NCBI GenBank assembly: GCA_964392305.1
Contig: CAYMPV010000003.1
Coordinates: forward strand, 124,001 to 188,000
Length of the DNA: 64,000 bases
Source: JACKIC01 sp964392305
GTDB taxonomy: Bacteria; Planctomycetota; UBA1135; UBA2386
Direction: 5' to 3'
The notes beneath the pieces are model-generated. The model was given only the letters and a program-made list of their open reading frames with translations, made no database searches and was not told where the DNA came from. Both the position numbers and the translations under genes were made by a program. Shown here in pieces: positions 41,132 through 48,777 of this stretch (position 1 is the first letter of the stretch; every line of letters starts with the position of its first letter).

Positions 41132-41287
41132 GGTTGCAGATGTAAGCCATCGGCCCCTGAACCTCCTACCCTCCGTTGCACGTTGGCCGGACCACCCTTA
41201 CCGTGGCCGCCCTGCCGATGTCGCGCTGCCCCTCCGCGGCTGCTGGCTCCCCTTCCCCAGGCGCCCTCACCTCCAGGCAAGACTCCC

Positions 41288-42598
41288 GTGACCCGCCGTC
41301 GAACCTCAGCGTCCTCTTCGTCATCCTCCCGCGCCGCTGCCGGCGGCCGCGCCTCCAAGGTCCGCAGCGACGGCAAGGTGGACATCAGCTGCCCACAATG
41401 CGGCACCAAGTACCGCATCACCGAAGAGAACCTCGACGCCAAGATCGAGTGCCGCGAATGCCACCGCGTGTTCTTCGGCAAGACCACGGTCGGCAAACGC
41501 GCCCGCACCCAGGACAACAGCAAGGCCTACATCGGGTTCGGCATCGGCGGTCTGGCGATCGTCGTGCTGTTCGCGGTGATGTCCAACAGCACGCCCGACC
41601 AACCCGCCAAACCCAAACCGGTCGAACCGCCCAAGGTCGTCTACACGATCGGCAACAACCCGCGCACCGACCAGCTGGTCAAGTGGGGCCAGGCGATCGG
41701 CAGCAACAACCAACTGGCGATCGGCCGCGCCAGCGACATGAGCGCGCTGGCGAAGATGCTCGAGGTCACGCCCGACGACGACAACGCGATCTACGCGGCG
41801 CTGCAGACCCACGAGAGCACTCGTTTCCTGCGCGAACTCGACTGCGTCAGCGGCACGCTGAACAGCGAAGAGGCGATGACCGCGGCCAGCGGCACCGGCA
41901 CGCTGTTCGTCACGCCCAAGCCCGGCACCGACGACTACCGCAAGAACACGCGCGGCGAGATCGAGGTGACGTTCCAAGCCCAGGGTGAGCAGGTCAAGGT
42001 TACGGGCTGGTCGGTCAAGCTGGCGCCGGTGCGCGACAAGCCCGACCCGAGCAAGACGACCTACGTGGGCAACAAGGACATCGCCAAGCCCGATGTCGTC
42101 GAGATCACCGACAGCGCCGGCACGCGCAAGGTCAAGGAGTCGCAACCGACCCCCGTGCCGCACTGGGACCAGGCGACGCCGGCCCTGCAGAAGATGGCCG
42201 ACGAGATCGTCGCCGACATCCTGCGCAGCGCCGACCCCGAGTCGCCCGGCGGCATCTTCGCGCGCGCGACCCTCAGGGTGCAGGAGCTCGACGAACGCAA
42301 GGCCGTCGTGCCGCGCGTACTCAACGCGATGTACGAACTCTACGGCGACGTCAACGCCAACAACCAGAAGCTGAGCCAGCTCAACCGCGCGCTGGTCACG
42401 TTCACCGGCTACGCCGTCAACTACCAGGTCGAGAGCTCCGGCGACGCGGCCAAGGACAAGCAGAAGCGCGAGTCCTGCGTGCGGCAGTGGTTCGCGTTCT
42501 GGTGGCGCTTCAGCAACGGCGACCTCAGCGAGTTCATCAACCTGAGCGAGAACCTCGACGAACCGCTCGACGACCCCAAGAAGAAGGACGGCAAGTAG
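41288..42598 (+). CDS. zinc-ribbon membrane protein (paralogue 1)
   Basis: A 436-residue protein. The N-terminal basic, Ser-rich segment is followed by an MJ0042-type zinc ribbon (CPQCGTKY at about 35 and CRECHRVF), a single transmembrane helix (about residues 80-100, IGGLAIVVLFAVM) and a large region of unknown function outside the membrane. Zinc ribbon inside and the rest outside is the likely topology. The next gene has the same plan and a related C-terminal half, so the two are paralogues and probably one transcription unit. The start was placed at GTG 41288. No function assigned. Confidence 0.65.
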   Translation: MTRRRTSASSSSSSRAAAGGRASKVRSDGKVDISCPQCGTKYRITEENLDAKIECRECHRVFFGKTTVGKRARTQDNSKAYIGFGIGGLAIVVLFAVMSNSTPDQPAKPKPVEPPKVVYTIGNNPRTDQLVKWGQAIGSNNQLAIGRASDMSALAKMLEVTPDDDNAIYAALQTHESTRFLRELDCVSGTLNSEEAMTAASGTGTLFVTPKPGTDDYRKNTRGEIEVTFQAQGEQVKVTGWSVKLAPVRDKPDPSKTTYVGNKDIAKPDVVEITDSAGTRKVKESQPTPVPHWDQATPALQKMADEIVADILRSADPESPGGIFARATLRVQELDERKAVVPRVLNAMYELYGDVNANNQKLSQLNRALVTFTGYAVNYQVESSGDAAKDKQKRESCVRQWFAFWWRFSNGDLSEFINLSENLDEPLDDPKKKDGK

Positions 42599-42678
42599 CC
42601 CGCGCCGAAGTCGATCGCCTCCCCCACGCCACCATCTCGTCCCTCGTCCTCCCCGCGAACTCACGCACCGAGCAAGCC

Positions 42679-43839
42679 ATGACCTTCGTCCCCATCCAGT
42701 GCGACAACTGCGGCGCCAAGTACAAGCTGCCCGAGTCGTTCTCCGGTTCCCAAGCCAAGTGCCAGAAGTGTGGCAGCGTGATCGACGTCGCCGGCCAACG
42801 CGCGGCGGGCAACGCGCCTGCGGCCCCCGCCGCGGCCAAGCCGGCGGCAGCCCGTCCGGCAGAAGCCCGGCCAGCCGTCGCCCGCCCGGCAGCCGCGGCG
42901 GCCAAGACCGCGACCGAACGACCGGCCCGCGCGAGCAAGGGTCGCGCCGCCAAGGATGACGGCGGCGACAAACCCACGCGCGGCGGCCGTCGCGAACGCG
43001 GCGGTGAAACCAAGAAGAGCAACTCGATGCCGCTGATCCTCGGTGGCGTCGGCCTGATCGCGGTCGTGGTCGTCGTCGTGTTGATGATGAACAACCAGGG
43101 TGGCGACACCACGGACGGCGGCAGCAGCGCGAACAACACCGCGCAAGCGTCCAAGCCTGCCGACAAACCGGCGGACAAGCCCAGCGAGAAGCCAGCGGAG
43201 AAGCCAGCCGAGAAGCCAGCGGAGAAGCCCGCCGAGAAGCCAGCGGATGCCACCGCCGACCGCACCGAGGTCACGCCGGTCGAAAAGCCCGCGGAGAAGC
43301 CCACCGAGGCCAGCATCCCGCCCGAAGACAGCGACTCCGGCCAGCCCAAACAACCGTGGCAGAAGCTGCGCAACCCGCCGCAGTCGATGGACCAGGTGAC
43401 CGACCCCAAGAGTTACCCCGAGGTGCAGTGGCCCGCGTCGGTCGACGACGCGACCAAAGCCAAGCTCCGTGGCCTGCTCGAGGACGTCGCCGGCGGCGGT
43501 GTTGCCGGCATCCGCGCCAAGGCACAGCTGACCGAGCGCGAACTGCGTTACGCGGCGATGTTCGGCATCGTCGAGAAACTGCGCACCCTCAACTACCGCG
43601 ACAACTACGAGTCGGGCACCGCGTTCGAATTGAACAAGGTGCTCGAGGACATCACCGCTGGCCTGAACGCGCGGTTTGCGCCCGTCGAAGCCACCGAGGA
43701 CATCCACCCGGCCAAGGCGGAGTGGAACACGCGCACCGTCAACGGCTGGCTGGGCCTGCTGGGCAAGTACCCGGACGAGGACACGTTCCAGAAGGACCGC
43801 GCCGAACGCGTCAAGAAGCAGGCGGAAGAGAACAAGTAG
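42679..43839 (+). CDS. zinc-ribbon membrane protein (paralogue 2) with EKPA repeats
   Basis: A 386-residue protein. Zinc ribbon at residues 8-32 (CDNCGAKY, CQKCGSVI), an Ala/Pro/Arg-rich linker, a transmembrane helix (about 115-137), then a stretch of repeated DKPA/EKPA tetrapeptides (about 160-190). A C-terminal domain of about 150 residues, resembling that of the preceding gene, follows. The Pro/Lys/Glu repeats resemble the rigid periplasm-spanning or wall-spanning linkers of TonB-like proteins. Role unknown; the pair could be a sensor or envelope-linking system. Confidence 0.65.
   Translation: MTFVPIQCDNCGAKYKLPESFSGSQAKCQKCGSVIDVAGQRAAGNAPAAPAAAKPAAARPAEARPAVARPAAAAAKTATERPARASKGRAAKDDGGDKPTRGGRRERGGETKKSNSMPLILGGVGLIAVVVVVVLMMNNQGGDTTDGGSSANNTAQASKPADKPADKPSEKPAEKPAEKPAEKPAEKPADATADRTEVTPVEKPAEKPTEASIPPEDSDSGQPKQPWQKLRNPPQSMDQVTDPKSYPEVQWPASVDDATKAKLRGLLEDVAGGGVAGIRAKAQLTERELRYAAMFGIVEKLRTLNYRDNYESGTAFELNKVLEDITAGLNARFAPVEATEDIHPAKAEWNTRTVNGWLGLLGKYPDEDTFQKDRAERVKKQAEENK
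43154..43248 (+). repeat. tandem 12-bp repeats encoding EKPA/DKPA units
   Basis: Eight or so 12-bp units of the form GAGAAGCCAGCG or GACAAACCGGCG give the (D/E)KPA repeat of the membrane protein. Near-identity between adjacent units indicates expansion by slippage or unequal exchange. Confidence 0.75.
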
Positions 43840-43918
43840 CGCCGTGGACTGACGCGCGGCCGACGCCGCGCTTCCTCCTCTGTCCTGGGGCCGTTGTCGC
43901 TATGCTGCTCGGCCCCAC

Positions 43919-45352
43919 ATGACCGACTTCGGCGCCGAACTCACCCCCCGCGAAATCGTCCGCCGGCTCGACGACTACATCGTCGGCCAGCAGAAGGCCA
44001 AACGCGCCGTCGCCGTGGCGCTGCGCAACCGCTGGCGCCGACGCCAGCTGCCGGCCGACGTCGCCGCCGACGTCTACCCCAAGAACATCCTGCTGATCGG
44101 CCCGACCGGCGTCGGCAAGACCGAGATCGCGCGCCGCCTGGCGACATTGGCGCGCGCGCCGTTCGTCAAGGTCGAGGCCACCAAGTACAGCGAGACCGGC
44201 TACCACGGCCGCGACGTCGAATCGATGGTGCGCGACCTGGTCGACGCCGCGGTGGCGCTGGTGCGCAGCGAGAAGGTGCACGAGGTCGAGCAGCGCGCCG
44301 CCGCCGCCGCCGAGGATCGCCTGTTCGACGCGCTCGCCGAAGAAGCCGGCATCGCCGACTACCAGGACGGCTCGTCGCTGGCCGGCGTGGTCGAAGACGG
44401 GATCTGGCGACCTCGCCCCACCGCGCCGGTCGAGCCGTTCGGTGAACCCGACCTCGCCGGCCGCGAACAGGCCCGCGCCCGGCTGCGCGACGACCTTCGC
44501 CAAGGCCGCATCGAGACCCGCCCGGTCGACATCGAACTGCGCGACTCCCGCACGCCGACGCTGAGCGTGATGGGCCCGCAGGGCAACGAGACCATGGGCA
44601 TCGACGCCCAGGCGCTGCAGGAGATGTGGGGCCGCGCGCCGCAGAAGCGCACCAAGGTGCGGAAGCTGACCATCGCCGAGGCGCGAAAGCTGCTGCACGA
44701 CGAGGAGGCCGACAAGCTGCTCGACCACGACGCGATCGTCAGCGAGGCACTGGACCGCGCCCAGTACGACGGCATCGTGTTCGTCGACGAGATCGACAAG
44801 ATCGTCAGCTCCGGCGGCAGCGACGGCCCCGACGTCTCGCGCGAGGGTGTGCAGCGCGACCTGCTGTCCGTGGTCGAGGGCTGCGCCGTCTACACGCGCT
44901 ACGGCCACGTGCGCACCGACCACGTGCTGTTCCTGGCCGCGGGCGCGTTCCACTTCCACAAGCCCAGCGAGCTGATCCCCGAGCTGCAGGGGCGTTTCCC
45001 GGTGCGCGTCGCGCTGCGCTCGCTGACCGAAGCCGACTTCGTGCGCATCCTCAGCGAACCCAAGAACGCGCTGGCGCGCCAGTACGTGGCCCTGTTCGGC
45101 ACCGAGAACGTGAGCCTGGAGTTCGCACCCGACGGCCTGCAGCGCCTGGCCGCCCTCGCCTTCCGCGCCAACAAGACGACCCAGGACATCGGCGCCCGCC
45201 GGTTGATGACGATCCTCGAGAAGTGCCTCGAGGAGCTGTCGTTCGAGGCCAGCGAACGGGCCGGCCAGAAGGTCGTGGTCGACAAGAAGCTCGTCGACGA
45301 ACTGCTCGGAGAGACCGGCGACGACCCCGAGTTGATGCCCTACAAGCTGTAG
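43919..45352 (+). CDS. hslU: HslU ATPase subunit of HslUV protease
   Basis: A 477-residue AAA+ unfoldase. Walker A is GPTGVGKTEIARRL, followed by the pore-loop region ETGYHGRDVESMVRD, an I-domain insert with many charged residues (about 110-225), Walker B IVFVDEIDKI, and the C-terminal tail expected to engage HslV. HslU unfolds substrates and feeds them to the HslV threonine peptidase. No hslV lies on either side (zinc-ribbon gene upstream, sigma factor downstream), whereas hslV-hslU are normally adjacent. The peptidase may be encoded elsewhere. Confidence 0.9.
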   Translation: MTDFGAELTPREIVRRLDDYIVGQQKAKRAVAVALRNRWRRRQLPADVAADVYPKNILLIGPTGVGKTEIARRLATLARAPFVKVEATKYSETGYHGRDVESMVRDLVDAAVALVRSEKVHEVEQRAAAAAEDRLFDALAEEAGIADYQDGSSLAGVVEDGIWRPRPTAPVEPFGEPDLAGREQARARLRDDLRQGRIETRPVDIELRDSRTPTLSVMGPQGNETMGIDAQALQEMWGRAPQKRTKVRKLTIAEARKLLHDEEADKLLDHDAIVSEALDRAQYDGIVFVDEIDKIVSSGGSDGPDVSREGVQRDLLSVVEGCAVYTRYGHVRTDHVLFLAAGAFHFHKPSELIPELQGRFPVRVALRSLTEADFVRILSEPKNALARQYVALFGTENVSLEFAPDGLQRLAALAFRANKTTQDIGARRLMTILEKCLEELSFEASERAGQKVVVDKKLVDELLGETGDDPELMPYKL

Positions 45353-45435
45353 GCTCGAGGAACTGCAAATCCCCGGAACCAACCGGTGATCCGCTCGAAT
45401 CACGCCGCCGGCCGCCGGACCTTCGAACCTCACGC

Positions 45436-46017
45436 GTGACCGACATCCCCACCAGCACGGTGCAGCGCGCACAGCGCGGCGACGAAGCCGCGTCGCGCGA
45501 GATCGTCGAAGCGCTGCACCGGCCGATCCTGGCGACGATCTTCCGCTTCCTGGGACCGCGCTGGCGCCGCGACGTCGAGGACCTGGCGCAGGAGGTGTTC
45601 CTGAAGGTGTTCCGCGCCCTGGACCGGTTCGACCCCGAGCGCGCCAAGTTCACGACCTGGGTCTACACGTTCGTGCGCAACCACTGCTACGACGTGCTCA
45701 AGCGCCGGCGCCTGCCGACCGCGAGCCTCGACGAGCAGCCCGACGACGGACCGCGCCGCGAACTGCCGGACCGGCGCGAACTGCAGCCCACCCACGACGC
45801 GGAGAACGCCGAGCTCGGCCGCGTCATCGGCGAGGCCCTGGCGACGCTGGGGGAAGACCAACGCATGGTGTTCGTGCTGCGTGAGTACGAAGACCTCGAC
45901 TACCGCGAGATCGCGGCGATCACCGGCGTCAGCGAAGGCACGGTCAAATCGCGACTGTTCCGCGCCAAGGAAACGCTGCGCGCGCAGCTGGCTCCCTACC
46001 TGAAGGCGGGTGCGTGA
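45436..46017 (+). CDS. ECF-type RNA polymerase sigma factor
   Basis: A 193-residue sigma-70 family factor of the ECF group. Region 2 spans about residues 25-95 (DVEDLAQEVFLKVFRAL is the region 2.2-like core), and region 4 spans about 130-185 with REIAAITGVSEGTVKSRL as the helix-turn-helix. It would direct RNA polymerase to a small regulon in response to an envelope signal. Start at GTG 45436. Its stop overlaps the start of the next gene, a predicted membrane anti-sigma factor, which is the usual regulatory arrangement. Confidence 0.85.
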   Translation: MTDIPTSTVQRAQRGDEAASREIVEALHRPILATIFRFLGPRWRRDVEDLAQEVFLKVFRALDRFDPERAKFTTWVYTFVRNHCYDVLKRRRLPTASLDEQPDDGPRRELPDRRELQPTHDAENAELGRVIGEALATLGEDQRMVFVLREYEDLDYREIAAITGVSEGTVKSRLFRAKETLRAQLAPYLKAGA

Positions 46018-46751
46018 TGCGCGACCGGGATGGCGAGGACATTGGCGGCGACTTCGGCGGCGACTTCGATTGGGCCACCGCCGGCGCGGCGATGCCGTTC
46101 CCGACCGAACAGGAGTGGCTGACGTTGCCCGCGCCGCCGATCGCCGCGGACTTCGTCGCGCGCACGCTCGCGGCGGTGGCTGCGGATCTCGAGCAGACCC
46201 GCCCTCGGCAGGAATCGGAGGACGTCGAGCCCGAGCTCTCACCGGCGCAATTGGCGACGTTCGGCCCCGACGCGCCGAGCCCGGACTTCGTCGACCGCAC
46301 GTTGCGGCGCCTGCTCGACGACCGCCGCGACCGCTGGCACGAACTGCTGGCCCGTTACGTGGCGCCCGAACCGAGCCCCGCATTCGTGCAGCGCACGCTC
46401 GCCGCACTCGCCGAAGTTGGCCCGGTGATGCCGCGGCAGGAGGTTCACGGACAAGCTGCTCACAGGAGGCGCACCGCCACGCCGAACTGGCAACGCCGCA
46501 GCCTGGCGACCTTGCCGTGGCTGGCCGCCGCGGCCGGCGTGATCTGGTTCGTATGGTTGCGACAACCCGATGCGACGCCGTTCGAACGCCGCGTCGCCAA
46601 TCGCGTCGCCGCCGAGTTCCGGCACGCGGACTCACCGTCACCGCTGCCCGCGCTGCTGGCGCAGTTGGCCCACGACGAGGCGCCGTTGGCGTTGTCGACG
46701 GGCCTCGCCGACGGCTACTGGCTCGCGGCGGCGGGCCAGGAGGGGCGATGA
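46014..46751 (+). CDS. predicted anti-sigma factor with three repeated motifs
   Basis: A 245-residue protein that starts (GTG 46014 or ATG 46017) on the stop of the sigma factor gene. The N-terminal two thirds contains three spaced copies of a P-x-F-V-x-R-T-L motif (DFVARTLAAV, DFVDRTLRRL, AFVQRTLAAL), each after an acidic or Pro-rich stretch. A transmembrane helix follows (about residues 165-182, ATLPWLAAAAGVIWFVW) and then a short extracytoplasmic tail. Gene order, membrane span and size fit an anti-sigma factor, though it lacks the zinc-binding H-x3-C-x2-C motif. The three repeats could be a multivalent sigma-binding region. Confidence 0.65.
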   Translation: MMRDRDGEDIGGDFGGDFDWATAGAAMPFPTEQEWLTLPAPPIAADFVARTLAAVAADLEQTRPRQESEDVEPELSPAQLATFGPDAPSPDFVDRTLRRLLDDRRDRWHELLARYVAPEPSPAFVQRTLAALAEVGPVMPRQEVHGQAAHRRRTATPNWQRRSLATLPWLAAAAGVIWFVWLRQPDATPFERRVANRVAAEFRHADSPSPLPALLAQLAHDEAPLALSTGLADGYWLAAAGQEGR

Positions 46752-48361
46752 CCAACAGGGTGCTGGAGAGAAGGGTGTTGGCGAGCGCGGCACGCGGCGC
46801 GGCCCTGCTGCTGGCGACGGCGCTCGCGCTGCCGAGCGGTCGCCTGCCAGGCCAGACAGGGGCCCAGACAGGGGTGTTGCCGGTGCGCACCGCGATCGAA
46901 ACCGTGCTCGGCGAACTCGACGGCGACTTCGCGCGGGGCGATGTGGCCGCCTACCTGCGGCGCTTCGCGCCGGACCACCCCGGCGCGCACGCGATGCACG
47001 GGGTACACCTGCGGCGTCTGCTGCAGCTCGGCGACGGGCCCGCGCGGCGCACGAGGCTGCTCGGCACGCCGCGCACGATCGGCCCCCGCGTCGTCGCCGA
47101 CGTCGAACACACGATCACGTTCGCCGATGAACGCCTGCCCGCCGACTTCGAGGTCGTCGAACGTGCTGTGATGGCATTCCAGGTCACCGCCGGCAACGCC
47201 GCCAAAGGCGCCGTGCCGACCTTCGCCGTCGATGTGCCGATGCCAAGGCGTCTCGGCGAGAAGGTGAAGGGCGAGATGGTGAAGCCCGTCGGCAACTCGT
47301 TCCGCTGTTCGGCCTGCAACTATGCGATCGGCGGCGAGTCGGGTTGGCTGTGCGTGCCGATGCCCGACGAACGCGCCCAGGCGCTCGAAGGCGCGACCTT
47401 CTACCTGATCGGCAGCGACCTGGCCTGCGACATCAGCGTGCGCATCGCCGACCACGAGGCGACGGCACTGTCGACGGCGCGTGCGCTCGGTGAGGGCCTG
47501 CGGGAACTCGACCCCGGCACCCGCCCCGGTCTGGCCACGACCTGGCTGCCGCCGGCCCACGAGCCGCAGGCACACGAGCCAGGCGGCGCGGCACCGAGCA
47601 ACATCGAGGGGGCCCGTCTGCAGGCCCGACGCAGCGACGGCGGCGTGGCAACGCTGCACGTGGTGCAGTTCGGCGGCCTGCAGCACGTGCTGCTGGCGCG
47701 CTGCAGCGCGGCGACGTGGTTGGCCAGGCGCGACGACCTGCAGCGACTGTTGGCCAGTTACCACCTGCTCGACACCGACTGCGACTTCGCCGGTACCGCC
47801 GCCAAGTCCTTGCGTCACCACACCGGCGGCACGCTCACGGGCGTTCGCTACCGCAACGACACCAGCGGCATCGAACTGCTGGGCCCGAACGGGTGGCGCG
47901 TCGAACAGCGCGGCGGTGGCGCCGCGTTCCGCGTCGTCTGGACGAGCCCGGCCGGCTCACGTCTGTGGCTCGTCGGCTACCCGGTGCCAACGGGCCTGTC
48001 GCGCTGGTGCACGGCGAGCGCCGATCGCTGGCTCGACAAGCTGAGCGCGGACGCGGGGCTCGATGTCAGGGCGGCTTCCGACAGTGCAGACGTCGACGCT
48101 GCAGGCACCGACACTGCCGACAAGCTGTCGTGGACGCCGTTCGCGCCACTCAGCGAGGCGGGCGCGGTGCCCGTGGCCGCCAGGTCCCGCATGCTGCGCT
48201 GTGTGCCGCGCCGGGTCGTCGACCCGACCGCGCCGCAGGAACGGCTGCTGCGCGCGGTGGTGCGCAACGATCTGCTGGTGTTGATCGACGCGATCCCAGC
48301 CGACGCCGCGGATCTGCCGGCGCTGCGCGCCGCCCTCGACGGGCTCACCGCCGCGCGTTAG
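46748..48361 (+). CDS. exported protein of the sigma factor operon
   Basis: A 537-residue protein with an N-terminal signal segment (about residues 12-35). No known domain recognised. A C-x2-C pair (RCSACNYAIGG) followed by a third cysteine (WLCVPM) near residues 180-200 suggests a small metal site or redox centre. The ATG overlaps the stop of the anti-sigma gene (ATGA), so it is the third gene of the operon and may sense or respond to the signal that frees the sigma factor. Function unknown. Confidence 0.6.
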   Translation: MTNRVLERRVLASAARGAALLLATALALPSGRLPGQTGAQTGVLPVRTAIETVLGELDGDFARGDVAAYLRRFAPDHPGAHAMHGVHLRRLLQLGDGPARRTRLLGTPRTIGPRVVADVEHTITFADERLPADFEVVERAVMAFQVTAGNAAKGAVPTFAVDVPMPRRLGEKVKGEMVKPVGNSFRCSACNYAIGGESGWLCVPMPDERAQALEGATFYLIGSDLACDISVRIADHEATALSTARALGEGLRELDPGTRPGLATTWLPPAHEPQAHEPGGAAPSNIEGARLQARRSDGGVATLHVVQFGGLQHVLLARCSAATWLARRDDLQRLLASYHLLDTDCDFAGTAAKSLRHHTGGTLTGVRYRNDTSGIELLGPNGWRVEQRGGGAAFRVVWTSPAGSRLWLVGYPVPTGLSRWCTASADRWLDKLSADAGLDVRAASDSADVDAAGTDTADKLSWTPFAPLSEAGAVPVAARSRMLRCVPRRVVDPTAPQERLLRAVVRNDLLVLIDAIPADAADLPALRAALDGLTAAR

Positions 48362-48407
48362 GTCGCAGTGGCTGGCACGAACGCGCCGAGGACGTAGACT
48401 CCGCCGC

Positions 48408-48755
48408 GTGAATCTCCCTCCCGGCATGAAGATGCTCTTCCAGGGCAAGGCGGACTACCTCAAGGAAGTCGCCGACCGCCTGCGTCAAGCTGGAATCCGG
48501 GCCGCCTCGGGGCCCCTGCCCGGCAGCGGCTGGGAACAACGCGCCTGGCTCGCGGTCGCGAGCGAACAAGCAGAGCGTGCCATGGCCGTGCACCAGCAGC
48601 ACCTCGACCACATGGTGCGTCGCGAAGGCCTGCCGCTGGTCGACGCCGGAGTCGACTTCGACGCCGAGGAGTCGGCCTGCCCGGCCTGCGGCACGCCGTT
48701 CAAGACGGCCGGCACCACCCGCTGCCCCGACTGCGGCCTGAACTTCGGTTCCTAG
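48408..48755 (+). CDS. small protein with DUF2007-like domain and C-terminal zinc ribbon
   Basis: A 115-residue protein. The N-terminal 75 residues look like the DUF2007 (putative signal-transducing) fold, with a shape KMLFQGKADYLKEVADRLRQ. The C-terminus is a rubredoxin-like zinc ribbon (CPACGTPF, then CPDCGLNFGS). Start at GTG 48408; ATG 48426 is possible. Such proteins are cytoplasmic and common next to unrelated genes. Function not established. Confidence 0.7.
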   Translation: MNLPPGMKMLFQGKADYLKEVADRLRQAGIRAASGPLPGSGWEQRAWLAVASEQAERAMAVHQQHLDHMVRREGLPLVDAGVDFDAEESACPACGTPFKTAGTTRCPDCGLNFGS

Positions 48756-48777
48756 CCACAGCGCACCCCTCGCCACG

